Positions 1 through 8,299 are shown, counted from the first letter of the stretch. The stretch is DNA of 64,000 nt from Scandinavium vulneris_A (GCA_046518185.1 JBKGRZ010000007.1:1-64000), one strand, 5' to 3'. The notes: generated from the letters alone by a model not told the origin. Translations and numbers: made by a program.

Positions 1-32
1 ATCTGGTGTTCGGTGAATCGGATCTTACGCAT
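1..32 (-). CDS. IS3-family transposase OrfA, 5' end only (runs off the window)
   Basis: On the minus strand an ATG at position 32 opens MRKIRFTEHQI and then leaves the window. This start resembles the N-terminus of OrfA (helix-turn-helix subunit) of IS3-family transposases found in enterobacteria. A GAGGAG Shine-Dalgarno sequence stands 5-6 bases upstream. Only about ten residues are visible, so family is by motif recall, and neither the group nor the integrity of the element can be judged. It suggests the window starts at the edge of a mobile element bordering the fimbrial island. Confidence 0.55.
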   Translation of the reverse strand, partial: MRKIRFTEHQ

Positions 33-324
33 AGCGATCTCCTCAGGGGACATAATCAGTATGTCGGAAGATCTCTAAAAGTGAATGGTTCGGTTAAGCG
101 GGATACTTACACGATTAAGACCAAATCCCCTGAGAACGCAGTATATCGCAGACGTAAGCTAATTAGCCCGCTAAGATTGAACACCTTCTGATGATCCATT
201 GTCTATAAAACTTAAAAAAATCATATGGTTGATAAATTAACAATCACAACTGCGCTTTCTACGTCAGATTCTGGAGAGAGAGAGCAGGAGCTTAAAGAAG
301 ACTACTCTCCCCATGAGAGGTAAT
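33..324. other. non-coding stretch at the left IS edge
   Basis: This stretch holds the upstream part of the IS3-type element on the left and AT-rich DNA on the right. A 9-base inverted repeat, CTCAGGGGA at 41-49 and TCCCCTGAG at 126-134, is visible. A 61-codon plus-strand frame lies inside but shows no family resemblance. I could not place the exact outer end of the IS. Confidence 0.4.
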
Positions 325-516
325 TTATAGATTTTTTTTTACGCCATAAGGCGATAACTGTCCTTCGTTAGTCTCTAACCAGAGTGTTATCAGCTCAGTC
401 AATACCTCATTCATCCCCTTACCTTGCAAAAAACAGGCTGTTTTGAAGCGATGATGCAGATTAATGTCGATATTAGTCTGTAGCTTAATGCGATTAGCTT
501 TATGTGTGATTTGCAT
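325..516 (-). CDS. ParG-like ribbon-helix-helix DNA-binding protein (orphan)
   Basis: A 63-residue protein beginning MQITHKAN, chosen because an AGAGGA Shine-Dalgarno sequence precedes this ATG, which is not true of the ATG six codons further up. The layout, a basic N-terminus, a short strand (RIKLQTNIDINLHHRFK) and two helices (HHRFKTACFLQGKGMNEVLTELI), fits the ribbon-helix-helix fold, and the pattern H-RFK-AC-LQGK-M-EVLTELI-WLE is that of plasmid ParG/StbB-type partition repressors. No ParA-type ATPase or centromere-like repeat array is nearby. It is therefore probably an orphan regulator or a plasmid-derived remnant beside the IS. Role in fimbrial control is possible but not shown. Confidence 0.6.
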   Translation of the reverse strand: MQITHKANRIKLQTNIDINLHHRFKTACFLQGKGMNEVLTELITLWLETNEGQLSPYGVKKNL

Positions 517-917
517 AATTTCCTCTATAAACATTTATTCCAGGGTCCTCCACTACGTACTTTGGTCATTTTTTTGTAATCCGTAAACGCGACAAACCTA
601 CAATCATCAGTGTCCGATGAGCATTTTATAGGAATATTTGTACAGCTTCGTCTGAAGAATGTTAAATAGGTGGAGACCTCCCCAATGCCATCGAGCAGTG
701 CGGCATCTTCGGTAATGTAATAATCATCCTATTTTTCCCATGGTAATTTAACAATATAAAAACATACTTTTTCACTACACTAAAAAATAAGCACCATTGA
801 TTTTATCAGCCATGACAACCCCTAAAGGCATAAATGCAATAATTTCACACGATGCATTTTGTTAATTAAATGTATAAGCATCGGCGTACCCACATAACTC
901 AAAAAAAATAACGAAAA

Positions 918-940
918 ATGTTAAGGGATAACCCTAACAT
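918..940. promoter_or_regulatory. candidate operator: 23-base dyad
   Basis: ATGTTAAGGG, ATA, ACCCTAACAT: the two 10-base arms match at 8 of 10 positions. It lies about 340 bases before the pilin start in otherwise AT-rich DNA. No regulator is assigned; the nearby LuxR-type, AraC-type and ribbon-helix-helix proteins are candidates. Confidence 0.35.
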
Positions 941-1113
941 GGATTAATTTATCTTTTTTAAGGCTCTTTTTATATTTATTAGATTAAATGCATCATTGAC
1001 ATCATTCATACAGAAGAATTTTCTACTGGCAGTTATTTTCGCAGCCAAACCAAAATAAAAAAGATCTTACAATCATATGGTTGCGCAATTATGCTGATTC
1101 TTACTTACGCAAA

Positions 1114-1142
1114 TTGACACTTTCTTATTGAGCGATAAAAAT
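1114..1142 (+). promoter_or_regulatory. putative sigma-70 promoter of the pi-type fimbrial operon
   Basis: A consensus -35 hexamer TTGACA (1114-1119), a 17-base spacer, and a weak -10 AAAAAT (1137-1142, 4 of 6). The implied leader before the pilin ATG at 1280 is about 130 bases. A weak -10 fits an activator-dependent promoter, but this is a sequence guess only. Confidence 0.4.
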
Positions 1143-1279
1143 AGCCGCATCCCGACGATTCCCGCCACGAAATATTAATTCGCTCAAGGGGTAATTAATT
1201 CCGTTAGCGTGTCGATGTATCGGGATATTGAATTTTATCAGACCAATAAATCACTTTAGCGATTAAAGGAAAAAGAGTA

Positions 1280-1837
1280 ATGAAACTTTCTAAAGTTGCA
1301 CTGGCAATGGGACTGAGTATGGCGCTGGTAAGCGGCTTTGCAAATGCCGCGGCGTCAGGTACAACGCCTCCGACCTCTGCAGGCGGTCATGGTCACGGCA
1401 CCGTTCATTTCAAGGGGGAAATCATCGATGCTCCTTGCTCTATCGCGCCAGAGTCTGCTGACCAGACAGTTGATCTGGGCCAGATTTCTAACTCTGCACT
1501 GAAGAATAAAGGTACTTCGAGCCCAGTTTCTTTTGATATCAAACTTCAGAACTGCGACATCAGCACCACTTACAAAACCGTTACAGCTACCTGGAGCGGC
1601 ACACCTGACCAAAATATGCAAACAGCATGGGGTATTACAGGTACCGCAAGCGGGGCTGCAATTATTTTGCGTGATGCGTCTGAAAAAGAGATTGAACTGG
1701 GTCAGGAAACCGCTCCGACCAATTTGACTGCGGATAACACCACCATCGCAATGTCAGCGTTCCTGAAGGGAGATGGCTCAACAATCGTTCCGGGTGAATT
1801 CACCGGGGTGGCCGACTTCGTGTTGTCCTACCAGTAA
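1280..1837 (+). CDS. major fimbrial subunit (PapA/MrpA-type pilin)
   Basis: A 185-residue secreted pilin. Signal peptide residues 1-23 (cleavage after ANA), conserved Cys53 (DAPCSI) and a second Cys in LQNC form the usual pilin disulfide, and it ends in the penultimate-Tyr motif LSYQ. The motif DQTVDLGQIS is shared with the subunits at 1909 and 6068. The start has a Shine-Dalgarno AAAGGAAAAAGAG. Unusual: between the signal peptide and the donor-strand segment (GGHGHGTVHFKGEIIDAPCSI) lies an extra Ser/Thr/Pro/Ala tail, AASGTTPPTSA, not found in the homologous minor subunits; this could be an O-glycosylation target (see findings). First gene of a pi-clade operon; exported by the Sec system, folded by the chaperone at 5245 and polymerised through the usher at 2439. 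Confidence 0.9.
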   Translation: MKLSKVALAMGLSMALVSGFANAAASGTTPPTSAGGHGHGTVHFKGEIIDAPCSIAPESADQTVDLGQISNSALKNKGTSSPVSFDIKLQNCDISTTYKTVTATWSGTPDQNMQTAWGITGTASGAAIILRDASEKEIELGQETAPTNLTADNTTIAMSAFLKGDGSTIVPGEFTGVADFVLSYQ

Positions 1838-1857
1838 TCGAATGATTCCATCGTTAC

Positions 1858-1877
1858 AGCCCCCGTACACGGGGGCT
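1858..1877 (+). terminator. stem-loop after the major pilin gene
   Basis: AGCCCCCGT, AC, ACGGGGGCT: a perfect 9-bp GC-rich stem 20 bases after the pilin stop codon with no T run. Such intercistronic hairpins in fimbrial operons (known for pap) act as partial terminators or protect the pilin mRNA, giving an excess of major subunit. Function here is inferred from position and structure. Confidence 0.6.
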
Positions 1878-1908
1878 TGATTAACGCGATTTTCTGTGGA
1901 CGTGTCGT

Positions 1909-2439
1909 ATGCAACGCATTCTTATTCCTCTGCTTCTGATGACCAATATGCCACTTATAGCGGTATCCGCCACACTCGGTCACGGACACGTGAAAATGCA
2001 GGGCGCCATTGTTGATACCGCATGTGCCATTGCCACCGGTGAGGCTGATCAGAGCGTTAGTATGGGGACATTGTCTTTCAGTGAGCTTGTAAATCACGGT
2101 CGAGGTCATGTGGTTCCTCTGACTATCCACCTTGTAAATTGCGTGCTCAACGGTCCGGATGTCAGCGGTGTTCATCACTGGAAGGATGTGCGAATCACTT
2201 TTTCTGGCAAGGCCGATGGCCCGCGTCGCTTTGCCTTGCAGGGCAACGGACGCGGCGAGGCGCTAGTGATTGCCGACAGCCATGGGGTTGAGGCCGAGCC
2301 GGGCGAAGCGATGCCTCCAACATCGATAGAGCCTGGGAATATGGCGCTCCGCTACCGCCTGTGGCTGACCGGAAATCAACAGAAAATGCGGCCCGGGCAC
2401 TTCAACACCACTATTCGCTATTTTATGGAGTATGAGTGA
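1909..2439 (+). CDS. minor fimbrial subunit (MrpB/PapH-like)
   Basis: A 176-residue pilin paralogue with a short signal peptide ending near VSA, Cys in DTACAI and a second in LVNC, the shared motif DQSVSMGTLS and a C-terminal MEYE. Its position, between the major pilin and the usher, is that of papH and mrpB, whose products end or anchor the rod. The mature N-terminus (TLGHGHVKMQG) lacks the Ser/Thr/Pro tail of the major pilin. Its stop overlaps the usher start (TGATG), so the two are translationally coupled. Anchor versus plain minor subunit cannot be told from sequence. Confidence 0.8.
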   Translation: MQRILIPLLLMTNMPLIAVSATLGHGHVKMQGAIVDTACAIATGEADQSVSMGTLSFSELVNHGRGHVVPLTIHLVNCVLNGPDVSGVHHWKDVRITFSGKADGPRRFALQGNGRGEALVIADSHGVEAEPGEAMPPTSIEPGNMALRYRLWLTGNQQKMRPGHFNTTIRYFMEYE

Positions 2440-5039
2440 TGTCCGGACAGGATTTCCTAAACAAGTCCGTTTTTCAACGCTTTGTACTGAATCCGCTGGC
2501 GCGGGCGCTGCTGCTGATACTGGCATTCGGTGCAAATGCCGATGTCCACGCTCAGGACAGTGTGCCGGCGCCAGCGGATACTGACGTTGCGGGCGACACC
2601 ACTGCCCCAGCGGCGGTCACCGAGTTCAACACTGACGTGATGGACGTGGAAGACCGTAACAATATAGACGTCAGCCACTTTGCACGCGCAGGTTATGTGA
2701 TGCCGGGCGACTATCCGTTGACCTTGAATGTCAACGGTACCGAAGTGCGTGAGGTGATGGTCACCTATGCAACTCCGGAGAGCGACCCTCACGACAGCAA
2801 ACCATGTCTGACCCCCGAAATGGTGGGGCTGTTTGGTCTGAAGGAAGAAGCGGCAGAGAGTCTGGTCTGGAAAAACAGCGCTGACAAACGCTGTCTCGAC
2901 GAGACTTCCTTACCTGGCATGATCGCCACTGGCGATCTGAGCACGGGATCACTGAAGATCTCTCTGCCGCAGGCCTGGCTTGAGTACAGCGTACCCGGCT
3001 GGGATCCGCCTTCACGCTGGGATGAAGGGATTGCCGGCGTTCTATTTGACTACAGTCTGAACGCCTCGAAAAGCCACATGCTTTCCTCTCACAGCCCTGA
3101 CACAACTAGCCTGAGCGGAAGTGGGACCGCAGGGGCAAACCTGGGGCCCTGGCGCCTGCGTGCCGATTGGCAAGCTTCCCGCTACAGCAGCGGAAATAAC
3201 ACTACGCAGAATTTTGACTGGGCTCGGTTCTATCTCTACCGTGCTCTGCCGAAGTTGGGCGCAAAGTTGACTCTCGGCGAGTCTGATCTGGACTCAGCCC
3301 TGTTTGATAGCTTCCGCTTTGTGGGAGGAAGCCTGGTGACCGACGACGCTATGCTGCCACCGAACCTGCAGGGTTACGCCCCGGAGGTTACCGGAGTGGC
3401 TCGCACCAATGCAAAGGTGACTATCAGTCAGCAGGGACGGGTGATCTACGAGTCCCAGGTCGCTCCAGGGCCCTTCCGCATCCAGGACTTAAGCAGTGCG
3501 GTCAGTGGCCAGCTCGACGTGCGAGTTGAAGAGCAGGACGGTCGGGTACAGACGTTTCAGGTCGATACAGCGACTATCCCTTATCTGACTCGTCCGGGCA
3601 TAGTGCGTTACAAATTTGCAGCAGGCCGCCCGACCGACTGGGAGCATCGCATGCAGGACGAAACCTTTGCTACGGGTGAGTTCTCCTGGGGGATATCTAA
3701 CGGTTGGTCGCTGTTCGGCGGACTGGTTGGTGCGAAGAAATATAAGGCGCTGGCAATGGGTATCGGTCGCGATTTGCTATCACTCGGTGCTCTCTCGTTT
3801 GACATAACGGAATCGCGGGCAGACTTGCCCAATGGCCAGCAGAAACGTGGAGCCTCGTACCGCCTGAGCTACTCGAAGCGATTTGAAAAAATAGATGGTC
3901 AAGTGACCTTTGCAGGCTACCGCTTCTCCGAGCAGGATTTTATGTCAATGAATGACTACCTGGAGGCGCGCTACCACGACAGTGACTGGGGCGGACTGAA
4001 CTGGGGGAGACAGAAGGAGTTGTACACGGTTACCGTCAGCAAGGCCTTCAGAGACTGGAAAATGAGTCTCTACGGTAACTATAGCCACCGCACTTACTGG
4101 AACCGGCCCGATTCGGATCGCTACAGTCTGACGTTGTCGAAATACCTCGATGTAGGCAGATGGAAAAATATTAGCCTAAGCCTGACTGGGTACCGCAGCG
4201 AAACCTGGGGGGTGAAGGATGACGGGGTATATGCCAGCGTGAGTGTGCCATGGGGCAATGGTCAATCGCTGAGCTACAGTGGGCAAAACACCACCTCCGG
4301 CACTTCGCAGACCGTAGGTTGGTACAACACGCTTGATGGCAATAACAGCTATAGCATTCAGGCCGGCACAGGCAGTGGTAATAAGACGATGGCAAGCGGC
4401 TACCTGACGCACAACGGTGACCTGGCGAACAGCACGCTGAGCGCCAGCTACTACGAGGGCAACTATGCCACGCTCGGCCTTTCCATGCAGGGGGGCTTGA
4501 CCGCGACGCGCCACGGGGCTGCTTTGCACCCGGACGGCATGAACGGCAGCACCCGGCTGATGATAGACACGGGTGATGCTGCGGGCGTGCCACTCAAGCG
4601 AGGGGGCGCCATTCAGAAAACCAATGCATTCGGCGTGGGAGTGCTGGGCAATCTGAACAGCTATGGTCGTAACAGCGTCGGCGTGGACGTTAATTCCCTC
4701 GGGGACAATATGGAGGTAGGACATCCGCTGACGGAACTGACCATGACTGAAGGTGCCATTGGTTACCGCAAAATCGACGTACTACTAGGGCGAAAAATGA
4801 TGGCTGTAATGAAGTTTTCCGACGGCAGCAGCCCGGCGTTCGGGGCTACAGTGTGGCGCGGAACGCACCAGACGGGTGTCGTGGATGACGGCGGCAGCGT
4901 ATGGCTGGCAGGTGTGGATCCCGGGGCGAAAATGGAGGTACGTGAGAATGAAACTCCGGTGTGTCAGGTTGACATTCCTGAACGCCTCCCGCCTGAAAAT
5001 TCAGCCCAGGCCCTGCTGCTAACCTGTCGACGGTTATAA
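2439..5039 (+). CDS. outer membrane fimbrial usher (PapC/MrpC type)
   Basis: About 866 residues, the usual usher length. Signal peptide to about residue 38 (DVHA), then the N-terminal chaperone-subunit-binding domain opening with EFNTDVMDVEDRNNIDVSHF (62-81), the beta-barrel with plug (motif ARTNAKVTISQQGRVIYES), and C-terminal domains ending in a disulfide-type CQVDIP...LLLTC. I start at the ATG at 2439, which overlaps the preceding TGA; a GTG at 2436 is the alternative. Odd: residues 39-61 form a low-complexity Pro/Ala/Thr/Asp stretch (SVPAPADTDVAGDTTAPAAV) before the conserved EFNTD start of the N-domain. It secretes the subunits delivered by the PapD-like chaperone. Confidence 0.93.
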   Translation: MSGQDFLNKSVFQRFVLNPLARALLLILAFGANADVHAQDSVPAPADTDVAGDTTAPAAVTEFNTDVMDVEDRNNIDVSHFARAGYVMPGDYPLTLNVNGTEVREVMVTYATPESDPHDSKPCLTPEMVGLFGLKEEAAESLVWKNSADKRCLDETSLPGMIATGDLSTGSLKISLPQAWLEYSVPGWDPPSRWDEGIAGVLFDYSLNASKSHMLSSHSPDTTSLSGSGTAGANLGPWRLRADWQASRYSSGNNTTQNFDWARFYLYRALPKLGAKLTLGESDLDSALFDSFRFVGGSLVTDDAMLPPNLQGYAPEVTGVARTNAKVTISQQGRVIYESQVAPGPFRIQDLSSAVSGQLDVRVEEQDGRVQTFQVDTATIPYLTRPGIVRYKFAAGRPTDWEHRMQDETFATGEFSWGISNGWSLFGGLVGAKKYKALAMGIGRDLLSLGALSFDITESRADLPNGQQKRGASYRLSYSKRFEKIDGQVTFAGYRFSEQDFMSMNDYLEARYHDSDWGGLNWGRQKELYTVTVSKAFRDWKMSLYGNYSHRTYWNRPDSDRYSLTLSKYLDVGRWKNISLSLTGYRSETWGVKDDGVYASVSVPWGNGQSLSYSGQNTTSGTSQTVGWYNTLDGNNSYSIQAGTGSGNKTMASGYLTHNGDLANSTLSASYYEGNYATLGLSMQGGLTATRHGAALHPDGMNGSTRLMIDTGDAAGVPLKRGGAIQKTNAFGVGVLGNLNSYGRNSVGVDVNSLGDNMEVGHPLTELTMTEGAIGYRKIDVLLGRKMMAVMKFSDGSSPAFGATVWRGTHQTGVVDDGGSVWLAGVDPGAKMEVRENETPVCQVDIPERLPPENSAQALLLTCRRL

Positions 5040-5244
5040 CAGCAGTTTAAAGAGCCCGGCAGCAGAATATTTTAAGAATAAAACAAAAGTGGCACCACTG
5101 ACGCGCCATTTTACAGGTCACGCATCTCCATATATGCAACCTGCCATCCAGGTCTGGAGCCTGAGTGAACCAAAAAGGAGCGCACAGGATGTGCGGCCAG
5201 GGAAGGCTTTCTGAAATTGTTTTAACCCTAATTAGAGAACCGTA
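5040..5244. other. usher-chaperone intergenic gap
   Basis: 205 bases, long for an operon of this kind. No gene is seen. It may carry a processing site or a second promoter for the chaperone and tip genes; no strong promoter motif or terminator is visible. Confidence 0.4.
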
Positions 5245-6000
5245 ATGAAAATGAAACTCAATATACCGTCTGTAAATTCTCTGAAATCCTTGTTGACCGT
5301 GACGCTTATGGGGCTGGCAGGTATGCAGGCAGCCAACGCTGCCGTTGCTCTGGACCGCACCCGTGTCATTTTTGACGGAGGCCAGAAAAGCATGAGCGTC
5401 AATGTGCGCAATGACAACACGAAGTTGCCTTACCTTGCCCAGTCTTGGGTGGAGGATGAGAACGGCAACAAAATCCAGTCGCCGCTGATGGCACTGCCAC
5501 CTCTACAACGTCTGGAGCCTGGCGCTAAAAGTTTGGTCAAAATCCAACTGGCTCCGGGGGCGGAGGCGAAGCTTCCTCAGGATCGCGAGTCGCTGTTCTA
5601 CTTTAACCTGCGCGAGATCCCGCCGAAGAGTAATAAGGCTAACGTTCTACAACTGGCGCTGCAGACGCGAGTGAAGATGTTCTACCGTCCGAAGGCGCTG
5701 GTGCAAAATCAGGGTAATGGAGAAACACCGTGGCAGGAACAGATTACGCTGACTCGTCAGGGTGACCGTTACCAGGTTAACAACCCGACGCCGTACTACG
5801 TGACGCTGGTTGCCACCGGCGAGAGCGACATGAAGCCGCTGATGCTGGCACCGAAATCATCGGCCGACCTTGGCGTGCGTGCTGCGACGATGGGCAGCCA
5901 GCCACGAGTGGCATATATCAACGACTGGGGTGGCCGTCCGGTGCTGACATTTAGCTGCAGCGGAACAAGTTGCAAAGTGGCATCCAACAAGGCGGCCTGA
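5245..6000 (+). CDS. periplasmic fimbrial chaperone (PapD-like, FGS, pi clade)
   Basis: 251 residues: signal peptide to about residue 32 (QAANA), then two immunoglobulin-like domains. AVALDRTRVIFDGGQKSMSV is nearly the start of mature PapD, with the invariant Arg in DRTR and Lys in VKMFYRP that anchor the subunit C-terminus. The F1-G1 region SLFYFNLREIPPKSNKANVLQLALQ is short (FGS type). The C-terminal VLTFSCSGTSCKV carries the domain-2 disulfide of PapD. It caps subunits by donor-strand complementation and hands them to the usher at 2439. Close similarity to PapD places the operon in the P/MR-P group. Confidence 0.93.
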   Translation: MKMKLNIPSVNSLKSLLTVTLMGLAGMQAANAAVALDRTRVIFDGGQKSMSVNVRNDNTKLPYLAQSWVEDENGNKIQSPLMALPPLQRLEPGAKSLVKIQLAPGAEAKLPQDRESLFYFNLREIPPKSNKANVLQLALQTRVKMFYRPKALVQNQGNGETPWQEQITLTRQGDRYQVNNPTPYYVTLVATGESDMKPLMLAPKSSADLGVRAATMGSQPRVAYINDWGGRPVLTFSCSGTSCKVASNKAA

Positions 6001-6067
6001 GGCCCGGTTATGCTTCCCATCCAGTAATGCCGAAGAACCGTTACGCTGAAGAATAAGGAAATATCTC

Positions 6068-6703
6068 ATGAAAAAAGCTGAACATGTATCCTGGTACAAA
6101 ATGTTGAGCCAAGCGCTGCTGAGCAATGTGATCTGGAGTGCGGTGGTTAGCGGTCTGGTCATGCTTGATGCGTCCGGGGCCACGGCAGCATCACTGGAAG
6201 GTGTAGATGGTGAGCACGGTGTGCTGACGGTTTCAGGCGAGCTGGTTGATTCTCCGTGCCAATTGAGTATGGAAAGTCGTGACCAGACAGTTGATCTGGG
6301 CACTCTCGCTTCCGCAGAACTCAGGCATCCAGGTGCACGCAGTCAACCGGTAAGCATTACGGTTCATCTGGAGGGCTGCATGCCAGCCTCCGGCGGCCTG
6401 TACGATTCGCAAACTGCAGTGGCAACCATGAGCGATAGCCAGCCGGTTGTTAACCTGGCATTTACGGCTCCAGCCGACTTTAACGATCCGTCTCTGATGA
6501 AGCTTACCGGCGTAGAGGGTATAGCGCTACGCATGATCGATAGCCATAACCGGAATGTGAGACTGGGAAGCTTCGGGGTTCCTCAATTACTGACACCAGG
6601 GGACAACACGTTGCGCTGGACGATTGTGGCGGAACGAGTACCGGGGCGACTGAGTCCAGGCGCGTTCCGCGCGGTAACGGACTTTAAATTAAGTTACGAC
6701 TAA
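6068..6703 (+). CDS. fimbrial subunit (MrpE-like, PapA-type fold)
   Basis: 211 residues with a signal-anchor-like N-terminus cleaved after about residue 41 (GATAAS), Cys in DSPCQLSM and LEGC, the motif DQTVDLGTLAS and a C-terminal FKLSYD with penultimate Tyr. It is a third paralogue of the subunits at 1280 and 1909, as mrpE is of mrpA and mrpB in the MR/P operon; papJ is the positional alternative. Five bases separate it from the next gene, so it is co-transcribed. Its place in the fibre is not determinable from sequence. Confidence 0.78.
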   Translation: MKKAEHVSWYKMLSQALLSNVIWSAVVSGLVMLDASGATAASLEGVDGEHGVLTVSGELVDSPCQLSMESRDQTVDLGTLASAELRHPGARSQPVSITVHLEGCMPASGGLYDSQTAVATMSDSQPVVNLAFTAPADFNDPSLMKLTGVEGIALRMIDSHNRNVRLGSFGVPQLLTPGDNTLRWTIVAERVPGRLSPGAFRAVTDFKLSYD

Positions 6704-6707
6704 CACC

Positions 6708-7223
6708 ATGAAAAACATGAAACGCACCACGCTGAGCTTCATCCTGTCGGGAGCTTTAATCCTGCTGTCTGGTCATGCTTTTGCGTCTACTTCGACGGCC
6801 AACCTTTCCGTCACAGTAACGGTCGCGGCAACCAACTGCTGGGTAAATGGAAACCAGGCTGTGAGGATGGAGTTCGGGACAGTGCAAACGAGCGAGTTAT
6901 CGAAAGCGACCGCCAACGTACCGGTGACAATTGCCTGCGATGAAGCCCCGCAGGGCACAGTGTCGTTGGCTATAAAAGGAACGGGATCGTCGTTTAACAC
7001 GCAAGCACTGAAGACGAATGTACCTGGACTGGGCATTACCCTGGCCTCGCCGTTTGCAAAAGTGCTGGATTTAAATACCTACTACGAAGTGAGCAACACC
7101 TTTGGTCTGTCATCTAAAGTCGGGAGCTTTAACCTCACAGCGCATTTGGTATCGGATGGAAAGACGGAACTGACGGGGGGAGATTTTAATGCTTCCGCAA
7201 CACTCATCATGTTGGTCAGTTGA
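6708..7223 (+). CDS. fimbrial tip-type minor subunit
   Basis: 171 residues, signal peptide to about residue 26 (HAFA), Cys in ATNCWVNG and IACDEA, the motif EFGTVQTSEL, and TNVPGLGITL. The last motif is shared with the next two subunits (TDVPGLGIQI, TNVSGLGIEL), so the three form a sub-family resembling MrpF/PapE/PapF-type tip fibrillum subunits. C-terminal IMLVS lacks the usual penultimate aromatic residue. Tight spacing marks the same operon. Confidence 0.78.
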   Translation: MKNMKRTTLSFILSGALILLSGHAFASTSTANLSVTVTVAATNCWVNGNQAVRMEFGTVQTSELSKATANVPVTIACDEAPQGTVSLAIKGTGSSFNTQALKTNVPGLGITLASPFAKVLDLNTYYEVSNTFGLSSKVGSFNLTAHLVSDGKTELTGGDFNASATLIMLVS

Positions 7224-7234
7224 GGTGCTGAATC

Positions 7235-7780
7235 ATGAAAATAAGACGTTCAAAACAGATACTCAAATGGTATCTGGTCTATGGGCTGATGCTGGCTGCA
7301 TCGGTGCTGCAGCCAGGTCTGGCGAGGGCCGACTCCGAGATGAGATTTCACGGAACACTAATAGCGGCCAGTTGTACGGCGGACGCGACGAATGTGGAGT
7401 TTGGTGAAGTGTCCCTGGATTCAATTTCTGCCGTCAGGAGTAGTGCCCAGAGGGGGAAAAGCGTTCGCGCCACTGGCACTAATATTGCGCAATTTAGTAT
7501 CACTTTAAATTGCACAGGCAACATTAATGAAATGAATTATAAATGGAGCGGAACCACTGCAACTTTCGACAATACATTACTCGCAACCGATGTTCCGGGG
7601 CTAGGCATACAGATCGGTGATGGTGACTCCTTTTCAACCATGCCGCCTGATCTCTGGTTTCCACTTGACCCTAACGCCAGGACAAAAAAAATGATCGCTA
7701 TTTTGATGCGTGATTCAGGTGCCACATTTGCAGGTGGTGAGTTTAACGCAACGGCAACGTTATCCATTCAGGTACCCTAA
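7235..7780 (+). CDS. fimbrial tip-type minor subunit
   Basis: 181 residues; an N-terminal hydrophobic signal ending near LARAD, then MRFHGTLIAASCTAD with the first Cys, a second Cys in TLNCTG, the motif VEFGEVSLDS and TDVPGLGIQI. The pattern is that of a pilin domain with an N-terminal donor strand. Eleven bases from the previous gene, and followed directly by the next. Probably an adaptor or tip fibrillum subunit. Confidence 0.78.
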   Translation: MKIRRSKQILKWYLVYGLMLAASVLQPGLARADSEMRFHGTLIAASCTADATNVEFGEVSLDSISAVRSSAQRGKSVRATGTNIAQFSITLNCTGNINEMNYKWSGTTATFDNTLLATDVPGLGIQIGDGDSFSTMPPDLWFPLDPNARTKKMIAILMRDSGATFAGGEFNATATLSIQVP

Positions 7781-7792
7781 GTGGGCGTGAAG

Positions 7793-8299
7793 ATGAATAA
7801 GCAAAAAAACGGTGTTCTGGCCATGCTTCTGTTTTGCATTAGCGCAGGTTCTCCAGCTGGTGCCACTGCAGTGAACACTGCCGTCACAAAATTCCACGGT
7901 TCGCTTATTGTGGTGGAGTGCAGTATCAACGCAGGGCAGCGCCAGGCTGTCGACTTTGGAGATGCAGTGGGTATCCATCGTATTGACGGAAAACGCTACG
8001 AACAGAAGGTACCTTTTAACCTGGACTGTCAGAACTATGCGGGCGGGCAGATGCCTGCTATGACCCTGACAGCAGAGGGCAACGCGACGTCGTTTAACGA
8101 GGCAGCGCTGGCCACGAACGTCAGCGGGCTGGGAATAGAACTGCGTAGCAACGGTACGCCACTGCCTCTGAACAAGGCGGTGACCCTGGATTACAGTAAC
8201 CTTCCGTCACTGACGGCTGTGCCGGTGGTTCAACCCTCCACGGAACTGAGCGCGCAGCCATTTACTGCCACCGTCAGGCTTAATGTGGAGATACCATAA
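7793..8299 (+). CDS. fimbrial tip-type minor subunit
   Basis: 168 residues starting MNKQKNGVLAML; I prefer this ATG to the GTG four codons upstream because the signal peptide (to about AGATA) then has the usual length. KFHGSLIVVECSINAG, VDFGDAVGIHRIDG, LDCQN and TNVSGLGIEL are the pilin landmarks. Its TAA overlaps the ATG of the next gene (TAATG), indicating coupled translation. Role as adaptor/tip subunit inferred from order. Confidence 0.78.
   Translation: MNKQKNGVLAMLLFCISAGSPAGATAVNTAVTKFHGSLIVVECSINAGQRQAVDFGDAVGIHRIDGKRYEQKVPFNLDCQNYAGGQMPAMTLTAEGNATSFNEAALATNVSGLGIELRSNGTPLPLNKAVTLDYSNLPSLTAVPVVQPSTELSAQPFTATVRLNVEIP

Larger units (their letters stand above)
535..1279. other. long AT-rich upstream region of the fimbrial operon
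   Basis: 745 bases without a convincing gene. It is AT-rich compared with the operon and contains a near-perfect dyad (918-940) and a promoter-like pair (1114-1142), listed separately. I looked for the paired inverted repeats and recombinase gene of a phase-variable promoter (as in fim or mrp operons) and found none. Long AT-rich leaders of this kind are typical H-NS and regulator targets in fimbrial operons; that is family knowledge, not seen here. Confidence 0.5.

Noticed and set aside
6..191. 61-codon plus-strand frame at the left edge
   Set aside because: Runs antisense through the start and leader of the IS3-type OrfA and has no family resemblance or ribosome site.
219..1083. 13-base direct repeat AATCATATGGTTG at 219-231 and 1071-1083
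   Set aside because: Looked like a possible pair of recombination or binding sites, but it is direct, not inverted, short, in AT-rich DNA and without a recombinase gene.
535..1279. Invertible (phase-variable) promoter element
   Set aside because: No pair of inverted repeats of useful length and no tyrosine recombinase gene such as fimB or mrpI in the window.
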